Assembly: GCF_036227205.1 (NCBI RefSeq)
Contig: NZ_CP109442.1
Span: 4,588,001-4,652,000, forward strand
Source of the DNA: Amycolatopsis sp. NBC_01480
GTDB taxonomy: Bacteria; Actinomycetota; Actinomycetes; Mycobacteriales; Pseudonocardiaceae
Reading direction: 5' to 3'
Length of the DNA stretch: 64,000 bases
In this document: piece by piece, positions 1 to 8,032 of the stretch
How the letters are laid out: each line of letters begins with the position of its first letter
Position numbering within the stretch: the first letter of the stretch is position 1
Notes under the pieces: model-generated
The model's database searches: none
Told to the model about the DNA's origin: nothing
What the model saw: the letters and a program-made list of their open reading frames with translations, nothing else
Made by a program: the position numbers and the translations under genes

Positions 1-705
1 CGGGGCGTGCCAGCCGTCGCAGACCGAGGCCAGGTGGGCGCGCACGTCCGCGTGCCGGATGCCTTCGGGGACGGCCTCGGCGACCCACCAGTACACGCGG
101 CCGTCGTGCAACGGCAGCACGCCGACCTCGGTGCCGCGCGCCCACGTTGTGCTCAGGCGCGGCGTTTCCGGCAGCTTGACAACGCCGCGGAACGCCGTGC
201 CGCCGCTGTAAGCCAGCCTTGAGGACGGCCAGAACGCTTGCCGGATCGGGCTGTTGATGCCGTCGGCGGCGACCACGAGGTCCGCGTGCACTTCCCCGTC
301 GCTGTGGCGGACGAGGCCGTCCGGCGAAACGGACGTGACGGTGACCCCGGCGCGCAGGCTCGACGCGGGCAGCTCGGCACACAGCGCGTCGATCAGGTCG
401 GCGCGGTGGACCACGCCGAGCGGGAGGCCGTAACGGCGTTCGAACGCCGCCGCGTCCCAGCGCGCGAGCCGCCGCCCGCTCGCGGTGAGCAGCCCGCCGT
501 CGTGCTGCGGGGCCGACGGCGGGTGCACGCCCAGCTCGGCCAGTGCGCGCTGAGCGTTGGGCCACAACGAGATTCCGGCGCCGATCGCGTCGAACGCGGC
601 GGCGCGCTCGTACACGGTGACCCGCCAGCCGACGCGGTGCAGCCCGATCGCCGCGCTCAGCCCGCCGATGCCGCCGCCGACCACCACGGCGTGCCGTTGT
701 GCCAT
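1..705 (-). CDS. FAD-dependent monooxygenase (C-terminus beyond left edge)
   Basis: This is the first 235 codons of a group A flavin monooxygenase (PHBH/salicylate hydroxylase type), which hydroxylates an aromatic or polyketide-like substrate with NAD(P)H and oxygen. The start is ATG at 705 (MAQRHAVVVGGGIGG). Residues 6-15 form the dinucleotide-binding GxGxxG loop, followed by a hydrophobic helix and an acidic/arginine end (YERA) typical of FAD binding. A GAGISLWPNAQRAL segment near residues 42-55 is typical of the class. A VVAADGINSPIR motif near residue 145 matches the conserved DG motif that contacts FAD and NAD(P)H. The reading frame stays open to base 1, so the stop lies outside the window. 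It is transcribed divergently from the TetR gene at 756, with two operators between them, so that TetR protein probably controls it. The substrate is not predictable. Confidence 0.9.
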   Translation of the reverse strand, partial: MAQRHAVVVGGGIGGLSAAIGLHRVGWRVTVYERAAAFDAIGAGISLWPNAQRALAELGVHPPSAPQHDGGLLTASGRRLARWDAAAFERRYGLPLGVVHRADLIDALCAELPASSLRAGVTVTSVSPDGLVRHSDGEVHADLVVAADGINSPIRQAFWPSSRLAYSGGTAFRGVVKLPETPRLSTTWARGTEVGVLPLHDGRVYWWVAEAVPEGIRHADVRAHLASVCDGWHAP

Positions 706-714
706 GACGTCCTC

Positions 715-748
715 CTCTACAGATGTAGTGGACTCTACACCTGTAGAG
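715..748. promoter_or_regulatory. Tandem TetR-type operators between monooxygenase and TetR gene
   Basis: Two copies of a 16-base inverted repeat lie in the 50-base gap between divergent starts. Site 1 (715-730) has arms CTCTACA and TGTAGTG around GA. Site 2 (733-748) has perfect arms CTCTACA and TGTAGAG around CC. Their centres are 18 bases apart, a spacing that fits two dimers on nearly the same helix face. The most economical reading is autoregulation and control of the monooxygenase by the adjacent TetR protein. Confidence 0.7.
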
Positions 749-755
749 TGGCGGG

Positions 756-1331
756 GTGGAGCGAATCGGGACGATCGGGGACGCGGCCATCGAGGTGATC
801 GCGGCCGAGGGCATGCGCGGGCTGACGCACCGAGCCGTCGACCGGGCCGCGGGCCTGCCCGTCGGCTCCACCTCGTACTACGCGCGCACACGGGCCGCGC
901 TGCTGGAGCTGGCCATCACGCGGATGGTCGAGCTGGACAGTGTTGAATTGGACACCGCCGAACTGGAGCCGCCGGCGGGGGGAATGGCGGAATTCCTCGC
1001 CGCGACAGTCCACTTGGCGATCACCGAGGGGCGCACGCGGATGCTCGCGCGGTACGAGTTCGCGCTGGAGGCCGTGCGCCGCCCGGAACTGCGTGCTGCG
1101 TACGACCGCGGTGGCCTGCTGCTGCGCCGTCGTTGCGCGGAGATCCTCGAGGCCGCGGGCTCCCCGGCGCCGGAGCGGCACACGCGCGTCCTGATCGGCT
1201 GGCTGGACGGGTCGATCTTCGACGCGCTGGCGGGCACCGGCTCGCTCGCCCCGCCCGGCCTCGACGAGCTGACCTCAAGCGCCCACGAACTGCTGGCTGC
1301 CCTTGGCCTGCCTCGCCCCCGGAACTCCTGA
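756..1331 (+). CDS. TetR/AcrR family transcriptional regulator
   Basis: A 191-residue regulator starting at GTG 756. The N-terminal helix-turn-helix is recognisable around residues 8-45 (AIEVIAAEGMRGLTHRAVDR, then GLPVGSTSYYARTRAAL), with the usual SxYYxF-like end of the recognition helix. The remainder is an alpha-helical ligand-binding domain. It is divergent from the flavin monooxygenase, and a pair of matching inverted repeats occupies the shared promoter. This is the standard arrangement for a repressor released by the monooxygenase substrate or an antibiotic-like molecule. The stop codon is eight bases before a strong hairpin. The ligand is unknown. Confidence 0.9.
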   Translation: MERIGTIGDAAIEVIAAEGMRGLTHRAVDRAAGLPVGSTSYYARTRAALLELAITRMVELDSVELDTAELEPPAGGMAEFLAATVHLAITEGRTRMLARYEFALEAVRRPELRAAYDRGGLLLRRRCAEILEAAGSPAPERHTRVLIGWLDGSIFDALAGTGSLAPPGLDELTSSAHELLAALGLPRPRNS

Positions 1332-1338
1332 GCACGCT

Positions 1339-1385
1339 CTGAAGGCCACCATGAGGGTCGGATATGCCCTCATGGTGGCCTTCAG
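1339..1385. terminator. Bidirectional hairpin, copy 1 of a repeated palindrome
   Basis: A 19-base perfect inverted repeat: CTGAAGGCCACCATGAGGG at 1339-1357 pairs with CCCTCATGGTGGCCTTCAG at 1367-1385 around a 9-base loop. It lies between the convergent TetR gene and ABC permease, where a shared terminator is expected. There is no long T-run on either side. The arms are identical to those at 49546-49592, so this is also a dispersed repeat. Confidence 0.75.
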
Positions 1386-1406
1386 GGCACCAGCGCGGGT
1401 AGGGCT

Positions 1407-2195
1407 TCAGGCGTCGCGGCGTTTCAGGACCGCGGTGCCGGCCAGCAGCCCGGCCACCGCCCAGAGCAGGCAGATCACCACACCCACCCAGGCGCTGTAC
1501 GGGGGCGGGCCGCCGAACAGCGGGTTCTCCGTGCCGGGCGCCGTCATCGTGTTGAGGCCGCCGAACGCGGGGAAGTAGTTCATGATCCCCTGCGAGACGT
1601 ACGAGGAAAGCAGCAACGGCAACGGCAGCAGCAGCACCATCACCGTCACGACGGTCCCCACCGCGCTGCGCAGCGCGAACCCGATGCCGAGGCAGAGCAC
1701 CCCGAGCAACGCGAAGTACGCGCCCATCCCGGCCGCCGTGAGCAGGGCCGTGGTGAAGGACGTCGGCAGCCCGTGGCTCCCCATCAGCAGCCCCGACACG
1801 CCCATCCCGGCCAGCGCGACCACCACGCCGTAGCCGAACAGCACCGGCACCAGCACCGCGGTCTTCGCCGCCGGGACGTGGTGGCGGACCGGCACCCACT
1901 GCAGCGTCGAACGGATCCCGCCGTTCGCGTACTCGCTGGTGACGAACAGCGTCGCCACCGCGATCACGAAGAACTCGGTCAGGTAGATCGCCCCGGCCGC
2001 CGCCATGCTGTGCGCGCCTTCCGGCCGGCTGTCACCGACCCGCTGCGAAAGGCCGGAAATGCCGCTGTACAACAGCATCATCAGCAGCCCGCCGGACAGG
2101 CACCACCAGGTGGCGCGCACGGACCAGAGCTTGGTCCACTCCGAAGCGACCGCGCCGCTGATGCCCCCGCCCCGCACTGCTTCCGTCGTGGTCAT
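1407..2195 (-). CDS. ABC transporter permease (ABC-2 type)
   Basis: A 262-residue integral membrane protein starting at ATG 2195. After a short cytoplasmic N-terminus (SEWTKLWSVRATWW, the usual entry into the first helix of ABC-2 permeases) it has about six hydrophobic segments, and it ends with a basic LKRRDA tail. The ATG overlaps the TGA of the ATPase gene by four bases, so the two are translationally coupled. Together they form a simple two-gene exporter of the kind used for drug, bacteriocin or lipid export. The substrate cannot be told from sequence. An open frame continues upstream of this ATG, but it is out of frame with the recognisable ATPase and is not a fusion. Confidence 0.9.
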   Translation of the reverse strand: MTTTEAVRGGGISGAVASEWTKLWSVRATWWCLSGGLLMMLLYSGISGLSQRVGDSRPEGAHSMAAAGAIYLTEFFVIAVATLFVTSEYANGGIRSTLQWVPVRHHVPAAKTAVLVPVLFGYGVVVALAGMGVSGLLMGSHGLPTSFTTALLTAAGMGAYFALLGVLCLGIGFALRSAVGTVVTVMVLLLPLPLLLSSYVSQGIMNYFPAFGGLNTMTAPGTENPLFGGPPPYSAWVGVVICLLWAVAGLLAGTAVLKRRDA

Positions 2196-3097
2196 GCCGT
2201 CACCCCGTATTCGACCGACGAAGCGGTCAGCTCCATGTACGCCTGTTCCAGCGACGCCGTCCGCTCGGCCAGGCCGTGCAGCCGGACGCCGAGTTCGTGC
2301 GCGAGGTCGCCCACCTGGCCGACGGAGACGCCGTCCACCAGCAGTTCGCCGGGCTCTCCGGCCCGCGCGGCCGGGCCGAGGCGCCGGGCCAGCGCTTCGA
2401 GCTCCGCGGGCACGGGCACCTGCACGGAGACGAAACTGGTGGAGTTGCCGGCGATGAACTCGTCGACCGGCGCGTCGGCGAGCAGCTTTCCCTTGCCGAT
2501 CACCACGAGCCGGCTCGCGGTCAGCTGCATCTCGCTCATCAGGTGGCTGGACACGAACACGGTCCGGCCCTCGTCGGCGAGCGAGCGCATCAGCTGGCGC
2601 ACCCAGCGCACGCCGTCCGGGTCGAGCCCGTTCACCGGCTCGTCGAACATCAGCACCCCCGGATCGCCCAGCAGCGCGCCCGCGACCCCCAGCCGCTGGC
2701 CCATGCCGAGCGAGAACTGCCCGACGCGTTTGCCCGCGACTTCGGTGAGCCCGACGGTGGCGAGCACCTCCTCGACGCGCTTCACCGGGATTCCGTTGCT
2801 GCGCGCCATCGCGGTCAGGTGCTTGCCCGCGCTGCGGCCCGGGTGCAGCGACTTGGCGTCGAGCAGCGCACCGACCTCCCGCAGCGGGTGTCGCAGCTCG
2901 GCGTACGGCTTGCCGCCCACCAGCACGTCGCCGGCGGTCGGCCGGTCCAGCCCGATCACCATCCGCATGGTGGTCGACTTCCCCGAGCCGTTCGGCCCGA
3001 GGAACCCCGTGACGGCGCCCGGCGCGACGACAAACGTCAGCGCGTCCACCACCGTCTTGTCCCCGTAGCGCTTCGTCAAACCTCGAAGCGTGATCAT
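2192..3097 (-). CDS. ABC transporter ATP-binding protein
   Basis: A 301-residue ABC ATPase that powers the adjacent ABC-2 permease. Walker A is GPNGSGKST at residues 34-42, the signature region reads FSLGMGQRLGVAG, Walker B is VLMFDEP and the switch histidine is in FVSSHLMSEM. The start is ATG 3097 with a strong GAGGAGG ribosome site. A C-terminal extension of about 80 residues after the nucleotide-binding domain (PAELEALARRLG onward) is usual for DrrA/BcrA-type ATPases. The stop overlaps the permease start (ATGA). The gene lies just downstream of hrpB but has its own 106-base leader. Confidence 0.93.
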   Translation of the reverse strand: MITLRGLTKRYGDKTVVDALTFVVAPGAVTGFLGPNGSGKSTTMRMVIGLDRPTAGDVLVGGKPYAELRHPLREVGALLDAKSLHPGRSAGKHLTAMARSNGIPVKRVEEVLATVGLTEVAGKRVGQFSLGMGQRLGVAGALLGDPGVLMFDEPVNGLDPDGVRWVRQLMRSLADEGRTVFVSSHLMSEMQLTASRLVVIGKGKLLADAPVDEFIAGNSTSFVSVQVPVPAELEALARRLGPAARAGEPGELLVDGVSVGQVGDLAHELGVRLHGLAERTASLEQAYMELTASSVEYGVTA

Positions 3098-3203
3098 GTT
3101 TTTCCTCCTCGATCCCCGTCTGCGATCGAGTCTGCGGCTCGCGGTGCCCCGTGGGCATCGGCCGAGCGGCCCGGGCCACCCCCGACTTTCGGCAGGGGGC
3201 GGC

Positions 3204-5630
3204 TCAGCGGGCGCGGCGCGTGGTGTGCCGCGTCGGGGCGGCGGTGGCGGGGTCCTCCGGCCACGGGTGCTTCGGGTAACGGCCGCGCAGGTCAGCCCGG
3301 ACGGCCGCGTAACCGTTGTGCCAGAAGGATTCCAGGTCCGCGGTCACGGCGGCGGGCCGGCCGGCGGGGGAGAGCAGGTGCAGCAGCACCGGGACCCGGC
3401 CGTCGGCGATTTTCGGGGTCTCGCGCCAGCCGAAGGTCTCCTGCAGTTTCACTGCGAGCACCGGCTGGTCGCCGCTGTAGTCGACGCGGAGGTGGGAGCC
3501 CGACGGGACCTCCAGCCGGTCCGGCGCCAGCTCGTCGAGGCGGGCGGCGTCGGGCCAGGGGAGCAGGCCGCGCAGGGCCGCGCCCGCGTCGAGATTGGCG
3601 AGGTCCGCGCGGCGGCGGGCGCGGGAGACGTCGAGCCAGGTGTCCAGAGTGGACAGCAGGGCCGGATCGCCGACGTCGGGCCACGGCTCGCCCAGAACGC
3701 GGTGGAGGAACGCCATTCGCTCGCGCAGCCGGGCGCCGTCGGCAGTCCAGCGGAGCAGGCCGAGGCCCTCGTCGCGCAGGCCGGTCAGCAGCGCCTCGCG
3801 CACGAGATTCGGGTCCGGGGAGCGCAACGGCTTGGACGACAGCGTGATCGCGCCCAGCTTCCGGACGTGCCGGGCCACCACGTCGCCGTCCCAGGCCACT
3901 TCGTCCACTTCGGACACCAGGTTCGGCGCCGCCCGGACGGCCAGCGGCTCGTCGGCCGCCGCGGCGAGCCGGATCGTGCCGTGGACCCGCCCGGGATCCC
4001 GCGTGGCCTCCCCGACAGCGAGCCATTCGACGTCGCCCAGCCCGGCCCCGGTGGGCAGCTCGGCCGCGGTGCCGCCGGCCATCAGGTACACCGGCGCGGT
4101 GCCGGAACGCCGTCGCGCCAGCCGTTCCGGGTGCGCGAGGGCGACGACCAGGGCCGCGTCGGGTTTCCCACGTTCGGGGCCACGCACGAGTCCGGCCAGC
4201 CGTCGGGACTCCGTTTTCCAGCGCCGGGCGCCCTCGTCGGTCGCGGACCGCAGCCTTCGCAGCTCGGCTTCGACGTCGGTGAGCGTCGCGCCCGCGTCCA
4301 GCAGGGCGACTACCTCGGCGGCGAAGCGCGGCCCTGTTTCCGCGGCGCCGTCGAGCAGGGCGCGCGCCAGCCGCGGGTGCAGGCCGAGGTCGGCCATCCG
4401 GCGGCCGCGGGCGGTGACCTCACCGTCGGCAGTCGTCGCGCCCAGCATCAGGAGCAAACTGCGTGCCACGGCGAGCGCGCCTTCACCGGGCGGGTCCCAC
4501 CAGGACAGGGCGCTGCCGTCCGGAGTGGACCAGCAGGCCAGCTCCAGCGCGAACCGCGCCAGCTCGGCCGTGCGGATCTCCGGCTCGGGGTACGCGGGCA
4601 GAGTCGCCTGTTCGTGCTCCGCCCAGCAGCGGTACGCGCGGCCCGGCGCCTCGCGGCCCGCACGGCCGGCGCGCTGCTCGGCCACAGCCGCCGACACCCG
4701 CACCGTCGCCAGGCCCGGCAGGCCGCGCCGGTGATCGACGCGGGGGACCCGCGCGAGCCCGGAGTCCACCACGGCGCGCACACCCGGCACGGTCAGGCTC
4801 GACTCCGCGACCGCCGTCGACAACACCACGCGACGCCGTTCTCGCGGTCGCAGCGCGTCGTCCTGACGGGCGGGGGAGAGACGCCCGTGCAGCGGCAGGA
4901 CATCGGCATCCAGTGTGGACAGCAGGTTCGAGGTGCGCGCGATCTCCCCGGCGCCGGGGAGGAACGCGAGTACGTCACCGTCCCCTTCGGACAGTGCGCG
5001 CCGGACCGCGCCGGCCACCGCCGCCTCGGGCCGCTCACCACGAGCGGGCGCGCGGTACGAGAGCGTCACCGGATACGTGCGGGCCTCGGCCGTCACCACC
5101 GGCGCGTCGCCCAGCAGCTCGGCGAGCCGCCCGGCCGCGACGGTCGCGGAGGTCGCCAGCAGCCGCAGGTCGTCGCGCAGGCCCGCGCGGACGTCGAGGA
5201 GCAGGGCGAGCAGCAGGTCGGCGTCGAGGTGGCGTTCGTGGCACTCGTCCAGGAGCACCGTCGACACCCCGGGCAGCTCCGGGTCGTTCTGCACCCGCCG
5301 GACGAGCAGGCCCGACGTGACCACCTCGATCCGCGTGCGCGACGAAACCTTCCGATCGCCGCGCACCGCGTACCCCACCGTCTCGCCGACCGGCTCGCCC
5401 AGCAGCCCGGCCATCCGCGTGGCCGCGGCCCGGGCGGCCAGCCGGCGCGGCTCGGCCACGACGACCCGGCCGGGTGAACCGGCGAGCGCGAGCGGCACCA
5501 GCGTCGTCTTGCCCGTGCCCGGCGGCGCCACGAGGACCGCGGTGCCGTGGGCGTCGAGCGCGGCCAGGAGCGAGCGGAGCACCGCGCGGACGGGCAGGTC
5601 CGGAAGCTGTTCGGGAGGCGGGATCGTCAC
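3204..5630 (-). CDS. hrpB: ATP-dependent RNA helicase HrpB
   Basis: An 808-residue DExH-box helicase of the HrpB family, the usual length. Walker A is APPGTGKTT at residues 35-43 and the DExH box is DECH at 128-131. SATV follows as motif III, with QRAGRAGR as motif VI. The C-terminal half holds the HrpB-specific region (YPKHPWPEDPATA at the very end). It is presumed to act on RNA in the cytoplasm; its cellular role in actinomycetes is poorly defined. GTG 5630 is preferred because it overlaps the TGA of the upstream solute-binding protein (GTGA) and begins exactly at the conserved PPPEQLPDLPVR sequence. An open frame reaches further upstream but is a shadow of the binding protein gene. Confidence 0.93.
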   Translation of the reverse strand: MTIPPPEQLPDLPVRAVLRSLLAALDAHGTAVLVAPPGTGKTTLVPLALAGSPGRVVVAEPRRLAARAAATRMAGLLGEPVGETVGYAVRGDRKVSSRTRIEVVTSGLLVRRVQNDPELPGVSTVLLDECHERHLDADLLLALLLDVRAGLRDDLRLLATSATVAAGRLAELLGDAPVVTAEARTYPVTLSYRAPARGERPEAAVAGAVRRALSEGDGDVLAFLPGAGEIARTSNLLSTLDADVLPLHGRLSPARQDDALRPRERRRVVLSTAVAESSLTVPGVRAVVDSGLARVPRVDHRRGLPGLATVRVSAAVAEQRAGRAGREAPGRAYRCWAEHEQATLPAYPEPEIRTAELARFALELACWSTPDGSALSWWDPPGEGALAVARSLLLMLGATTADGEVTARGRRMADLGLHPRLARALLDGAAETGPRFAAEVVALLDAGATLTDVEAELRRLRSATDEGARRWKTESRRLAGLVRGPERGKPDAALVVALAHPERLARRRSGTAPVYLMAGGTAAELPTGAGLGDVEWLAVGEATRDPGRVHGTIRLAAAADEPLAVRAAPNLVSEVDEVAWDGDVVARHVRKLGAITLSSKPLRSPDPNLVREALLTGLRDEGLGLLRWTADGARLRERMAFLHRVLGEPWPDVGDPALLSTLDTWLDVSRARRRADLANLDAGAALRGLLPWPDAARLDELAPDRLEVPSGSHLRVDYSGDQPVLAVKLQETFGWRETPKIADGRVPVLLHLLSPAGRPAAVTADLESFWHNGYAAVRADLRGRYPKHPWPEDPATAAPTRHTTRRAR

Positions 5631-6457
5631 CGCTCGGTGACCTGCGGGGGCGGTGGCAGCGGGTAGTTCGACGGGCCGATGTTGGCCTGCAGCGACTTCA
5701 GCCACGCGCCGCTGGAGATCATGTCGCTGATGGCGTCGTCGATCGCGTGCTGGCTCTCGGTGTCGCCCTTGCGCAGGCCGATGCCGTAGCGCTCGGTCGA
5801 GAACGGCTTCCCGACCACGCGCAGCAGCTCCGGGTCCTGCGCGGCGTAACCGGCGAGGATCACCGCGTCCGTGGTCACGGCGTCGACCTGGTTCGCGAGC
5901 AGCGCCGTGACGCAGTCCGGGTACCGCGGGTACTCGACCAGCTGCACGGCCTGCGCGAACTTGTCCCGCACCATCTGCGCCGGGGTCGAGCCGGTGACCG
6001 AGCACAGGCGACGGCCGTTGAGCGTCTCCGGGCCGGTGATGTCCGTCGACTTCAGCCGCACCAGCAGGTCCTGCCCGGTGCTGAAGTACGGCCCGGCGAA
6101 CGAGACCAGCTGCTTGCGTTTGTCGGTGATCGAGTAGGTGCCCACGATCAGGTCCGCCGCGCCCGAGGTGAGGTCCGACTCACGCGTGGCCGGGGTCGTC
6201 TCGTGCCAGGTGATGTGCTGCGGGTCGACGCCCAGCTTGCCGGCCACGTACTCGGCGACATCGACGTCGAAGCCGATGAACCGGCCGTCGATCGTGCGCT
6301 GGGAGAGGCCGGGGGAGTCGAAGCGGATGCCGATCGTCAGGTGCTTGCCGTCACTCGCCCGCTTGACCAGCGGGTCGCTCGCAGTGACCGTGCCCGGGCC
6401 ACACGCCACGCACGTGACCAGCAACAATGCGGCCGCGAACAGGGCGCGAGCGCGCAT
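5627..6457 (-). CDS. Glutamate/amino-acid-type ABC substrate-binding lipoprotein
   Basis: A 276-residue periplasmic-binding-protein family 3 member (GluB/FliY type). ATG 6457 follows a GGAGG site and gives a lipoprotein signal sequence ending in CVACG, with Cys19 as the likely lipidation site. GIRFDSPGLS starts the mature binding fold. FIGFDVDVAEYVAGKLG and DLIVGTYSITDKR are family motifs, as are the paired cysteines further on (LCSVTG and YPDCV). No permease or ATPase gene accompanies it, so it either serves a transporter elsewhere or acts as an orphan sensor. Longer open sequence upstream runs into the divergent gene and is not coding. The stop is coupled to hrpB by a 4-base overlap, an odd but clear pairing. 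Confidence 0.9.
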   Translation of the reverse strand: MRARALFAAALLLVTCVACGPGTVTASDPLVKRASDGKHLTIGIRFDSPGLSQRTIDGRFIGFDVDVAEYVAGKLGVDPQHITWHETTPATRESDLTSGAADLIVGTYSITDKRKQLVSFAGPYFSTGQDLLVRLKSTDITGPETLNGRRLCSVTGSTPAQMVRDKFAQAVQLVEYPRYPDCVTALLANQVDAVTTDAVILAGYAAQDPELLRVVGKPFSTERYGIGLRKGDTESQHAIDDAISDMISSGAWLKSLQANIGPSNYPLPPPPQVTER

Positions 6458-6523
6458 GCCGCCTCCGTTCGCGATCGGTGATGAACTCACAAAGTTCTCA
6501 GGTCCGGCGGTTAGCCTAAGCCT

Positions 6524-7072
6524 GTGCGAAGACTGCCCCAACCCGTGCTCGACACCATCGGCACGCTGGCCCGGCTCGGGCTGGCGGCCGTATGGCTGAT
6601 TTCGGGCGGCATCAAGCTGGCGGACCCGGGGCAGACCTACATCGCGGTGCAGGCGTACGACGTGCTGCCGCACGCGCTGGTCGGCCCCGTCGCGACCGCC
6701 CTGCCGCTGCTCGAGCTGGTGCTCGGCCTGCTGCTGCTGGCCGGCCTCGCCACGCGGTACGTGGCCGGGGTCGCGCTGGTGCTGCTGGCCGTGCTGGTCG
6801 CGGGCATCGCGCAGTCGTGGGCACGCGGGCTGAGCATCGACTGCGGCTGCTTCGGCGGCGGCGGGAGCGTGTCGGCCGGGCAGACCGAGTACCCGCAGGA
6901 GATCCTGCGCGACACCGGGTTCGCGCTGCTGGCGGTCTGGCTGCTGGTCCGCCCGCGCACGTGGCTCTCACTCGACGGTTGGCTCGGGTGGGGCCGGGAG
7001 AAGACCACCGGGACCGGGAACTCCACCGGCCCGGCGGACGACTACTCCACGAGCATCGCTGAAGGGAAATAG
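6524..7072 (+). CDS. MauE/DoxX-like redox membrane protein
   Basis: A 182-residue protein with four predicted membrane helices, of the methylamine-utilisation MauE family. The start is GTG 6524. A DCGCFGGGG motif at residues 106-114 carries the vicinal cysteines (C107, C109) characteristic of this group, which is thought to pass reducing or oxidising equivalents across the membrane to thioredoxin-like partners. The next gene, seven bases downstream, encodes a membrane-anchored DsbA-like protein with a CPYC site. The pair is common in actinobacteria and is believed to replace DsbB/DsbA or VKOR in extracytoplasmic disulfide formation. The C-terminal 40 residues are cytoplasmic and low-complexity. 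Confidence 0.85.
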   Translation: MRRLPQPVLDTIGTLARLGLAAVWLISGGIKLADPGQTYIAVQAYDVLPHALVGPVATALPLLELVLGLLLLAGLATRYVAGVALVLLAVLVAGIAQSWARGLSIDCGCFGGGGSVSAGQTEYPQEILRDTGFALLAVWLLVRPRTWLSLDGWLGWGREKTTGTGNSTGPADDYSTSIAEGK

Positions 7073-7079
7073 GAAACTG

Positions 7080-7916
7080 ATGGGTGGAGCAGCGCGGAGC
7101 GCTCGGAAGAGTCGTCAGAATCGTCAGGGCCGGCAGCAGGCACAGGCGCAGGCGGCCAGGTCCGTCGCGCAGGCCAGGGGCACGGCGGGCGGCGACCCGA
7201 AGCGGGTCGCGATCGTCGTGGCCGCGGTCGTGGTCCTCGCCGCGCTGGTGATCGGCGGCGTGATCTGGATCAACTCGAGCAAGAACGCGACGGAGGGCGC
7301 CACCATCCAGCCCGGCGCCAGCCCGACGCTCGCCGCCGGCGTGGTGGAGAAGCGCGACGGCGTCGTGGTCTCGGTCGGCAAGCCCGGCGCGGTGAAGACC
7401 ATCGACCTGTACGCCGACTTCCTGTGCCCGTACTGCGGCCAGCTGCAGAAGGACTTCGGGCCGCGGATGGAACAGGCGGTCAACAGCGGCCAGCTCACCG
7501 TGCGTTATCACATGGTGACACTGCTGAACCAGAACTCGAGCCCGCCGGGCTACTCGCTCGAATCGGCGAACGCGGCGCTGGCCGCGGCCGACTCGCAGAA
7601 GTTCACCGCCTTCCACGACGCGCTGTTCAAGAACCAGCCCGAGGAAGGCCAGCGCGGCTACGACAAGGCGCAGCTGATCAAGCTCGGCCAGGACCTCGGC
7701 ATCACCGACCCGAAGTTCGCCCAGACGATCAACGCGGGCACCTACGACGCGCAGCTGCAGACCGCTTTCCAGCAGGCGGAGAACGACCCGAACCTGGCCC
7801 AGGACTTCCCGAACGGCGCGCACGGCTTCGGCACGCCGACCATCGCGATCAACGGCAAGGCGATCTCGGCCTCGGGCGACTGGCTGACCGGGGTGCTGAA
7901 CGGCTCGGTCAGCTGA
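7080..7916 (+). CDS. Membrane-anchored DsbA-like thioredoxin-fold protein
   Basis: A 278-residue protein. Its Gln/Arg/Ala-rich cytoplasmic N-terminus (about 40 residues) is followed by one membrane helix at 43-65 and an extracytoplasmic thioredoxin fold (PF13462 type). The active site is CPYC at residues 116-119 within DFLCPYCG. A cis-proline loop is visible near the end (GFGTPTIAING). It probably oxidises or isomerises disulfides in exported proteins. ATG 7080 follows the MauE-like gene by seven bases (GAAGGGAAATAGGAAACTG leader), so they are one transcript and presumably one redox pathway. Confidence 0.9.
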   Translation: MGGAARSARKSRQNRQGRQQAQAQAARSVAQARGTAGGDPKRVAIVVAAVVVLAALVIGGVIWINSSKNATEGATIQPGASPTLAAGVVEKRDGVVVSVGKPGAVKTIDLYADFLCPYCGQLQKDFGPRMEQAVNSGQLTVRYHMVTLLNQNSSPPGYSLESANAALAAADSQKFTAFHDALFKNQPEEGQRGYDKAQLIKLGQDLGITDPKFAQTINAGTYDAQLQTAFQQAENDPNLAQDFPNGAHGFGTPTIAINGKAISASGDWLTGVLNGSVS

Positions 7917-7962
7917 CCCATATCGGGCCGCATCGCCCGCGCCCGGACCGCTGAGCGCAAGA

Positions 7963-7985
7963 CCGTTTCGGGCGAACCCGAACGG
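7963..7985. terminator. Possible hairpin terminator after the DsbA-like gene
   Basis: CCGTTTCGGG and CCCGAACGG can pair with a single bulge around a CGAA loop, about 50 bases after the DsbA-like stop. There is no T-run. In such GC-rich DNA a stem this size can occur by chance, so the call is tentative. Confidence 0.35.
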
Positions 7986-8032
7986 CTGGCCGCGGAGGCG
8001 GATCCGGGCCCGGGCGCCCGAAGATCCGGGGT

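Noticed and set aside
1407..3179. A single 590-codon minus-strand frame that would fuse the ABC permease to sequence lying over the ATPase gene
   Set aside because: The ATPase motifs are in a different frame with its own start, and the permease has an ATGA-coupled start; the upstream part is a shadow.
3090..5477. A very long open frame on the plus strand opposite hrpB (and similar long antisense frames opposite the GH2, parC/parE and ATPase genes)
   Set aside because: It encodes low-complexity Arg/Gly/His-rich sequence and mirrors codon bias of the real gene on the other strand; such frames are expected at this GC content.
6509..6519. GGTTAGCCTAA, resembling half of an IdeR box, just before the MauE-like gene
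   Set aside because: Only the 11-base core matches (about 12 of 19 overall), and TAGCCT is more simply a -10 element; no iron-related gene is adjacent.
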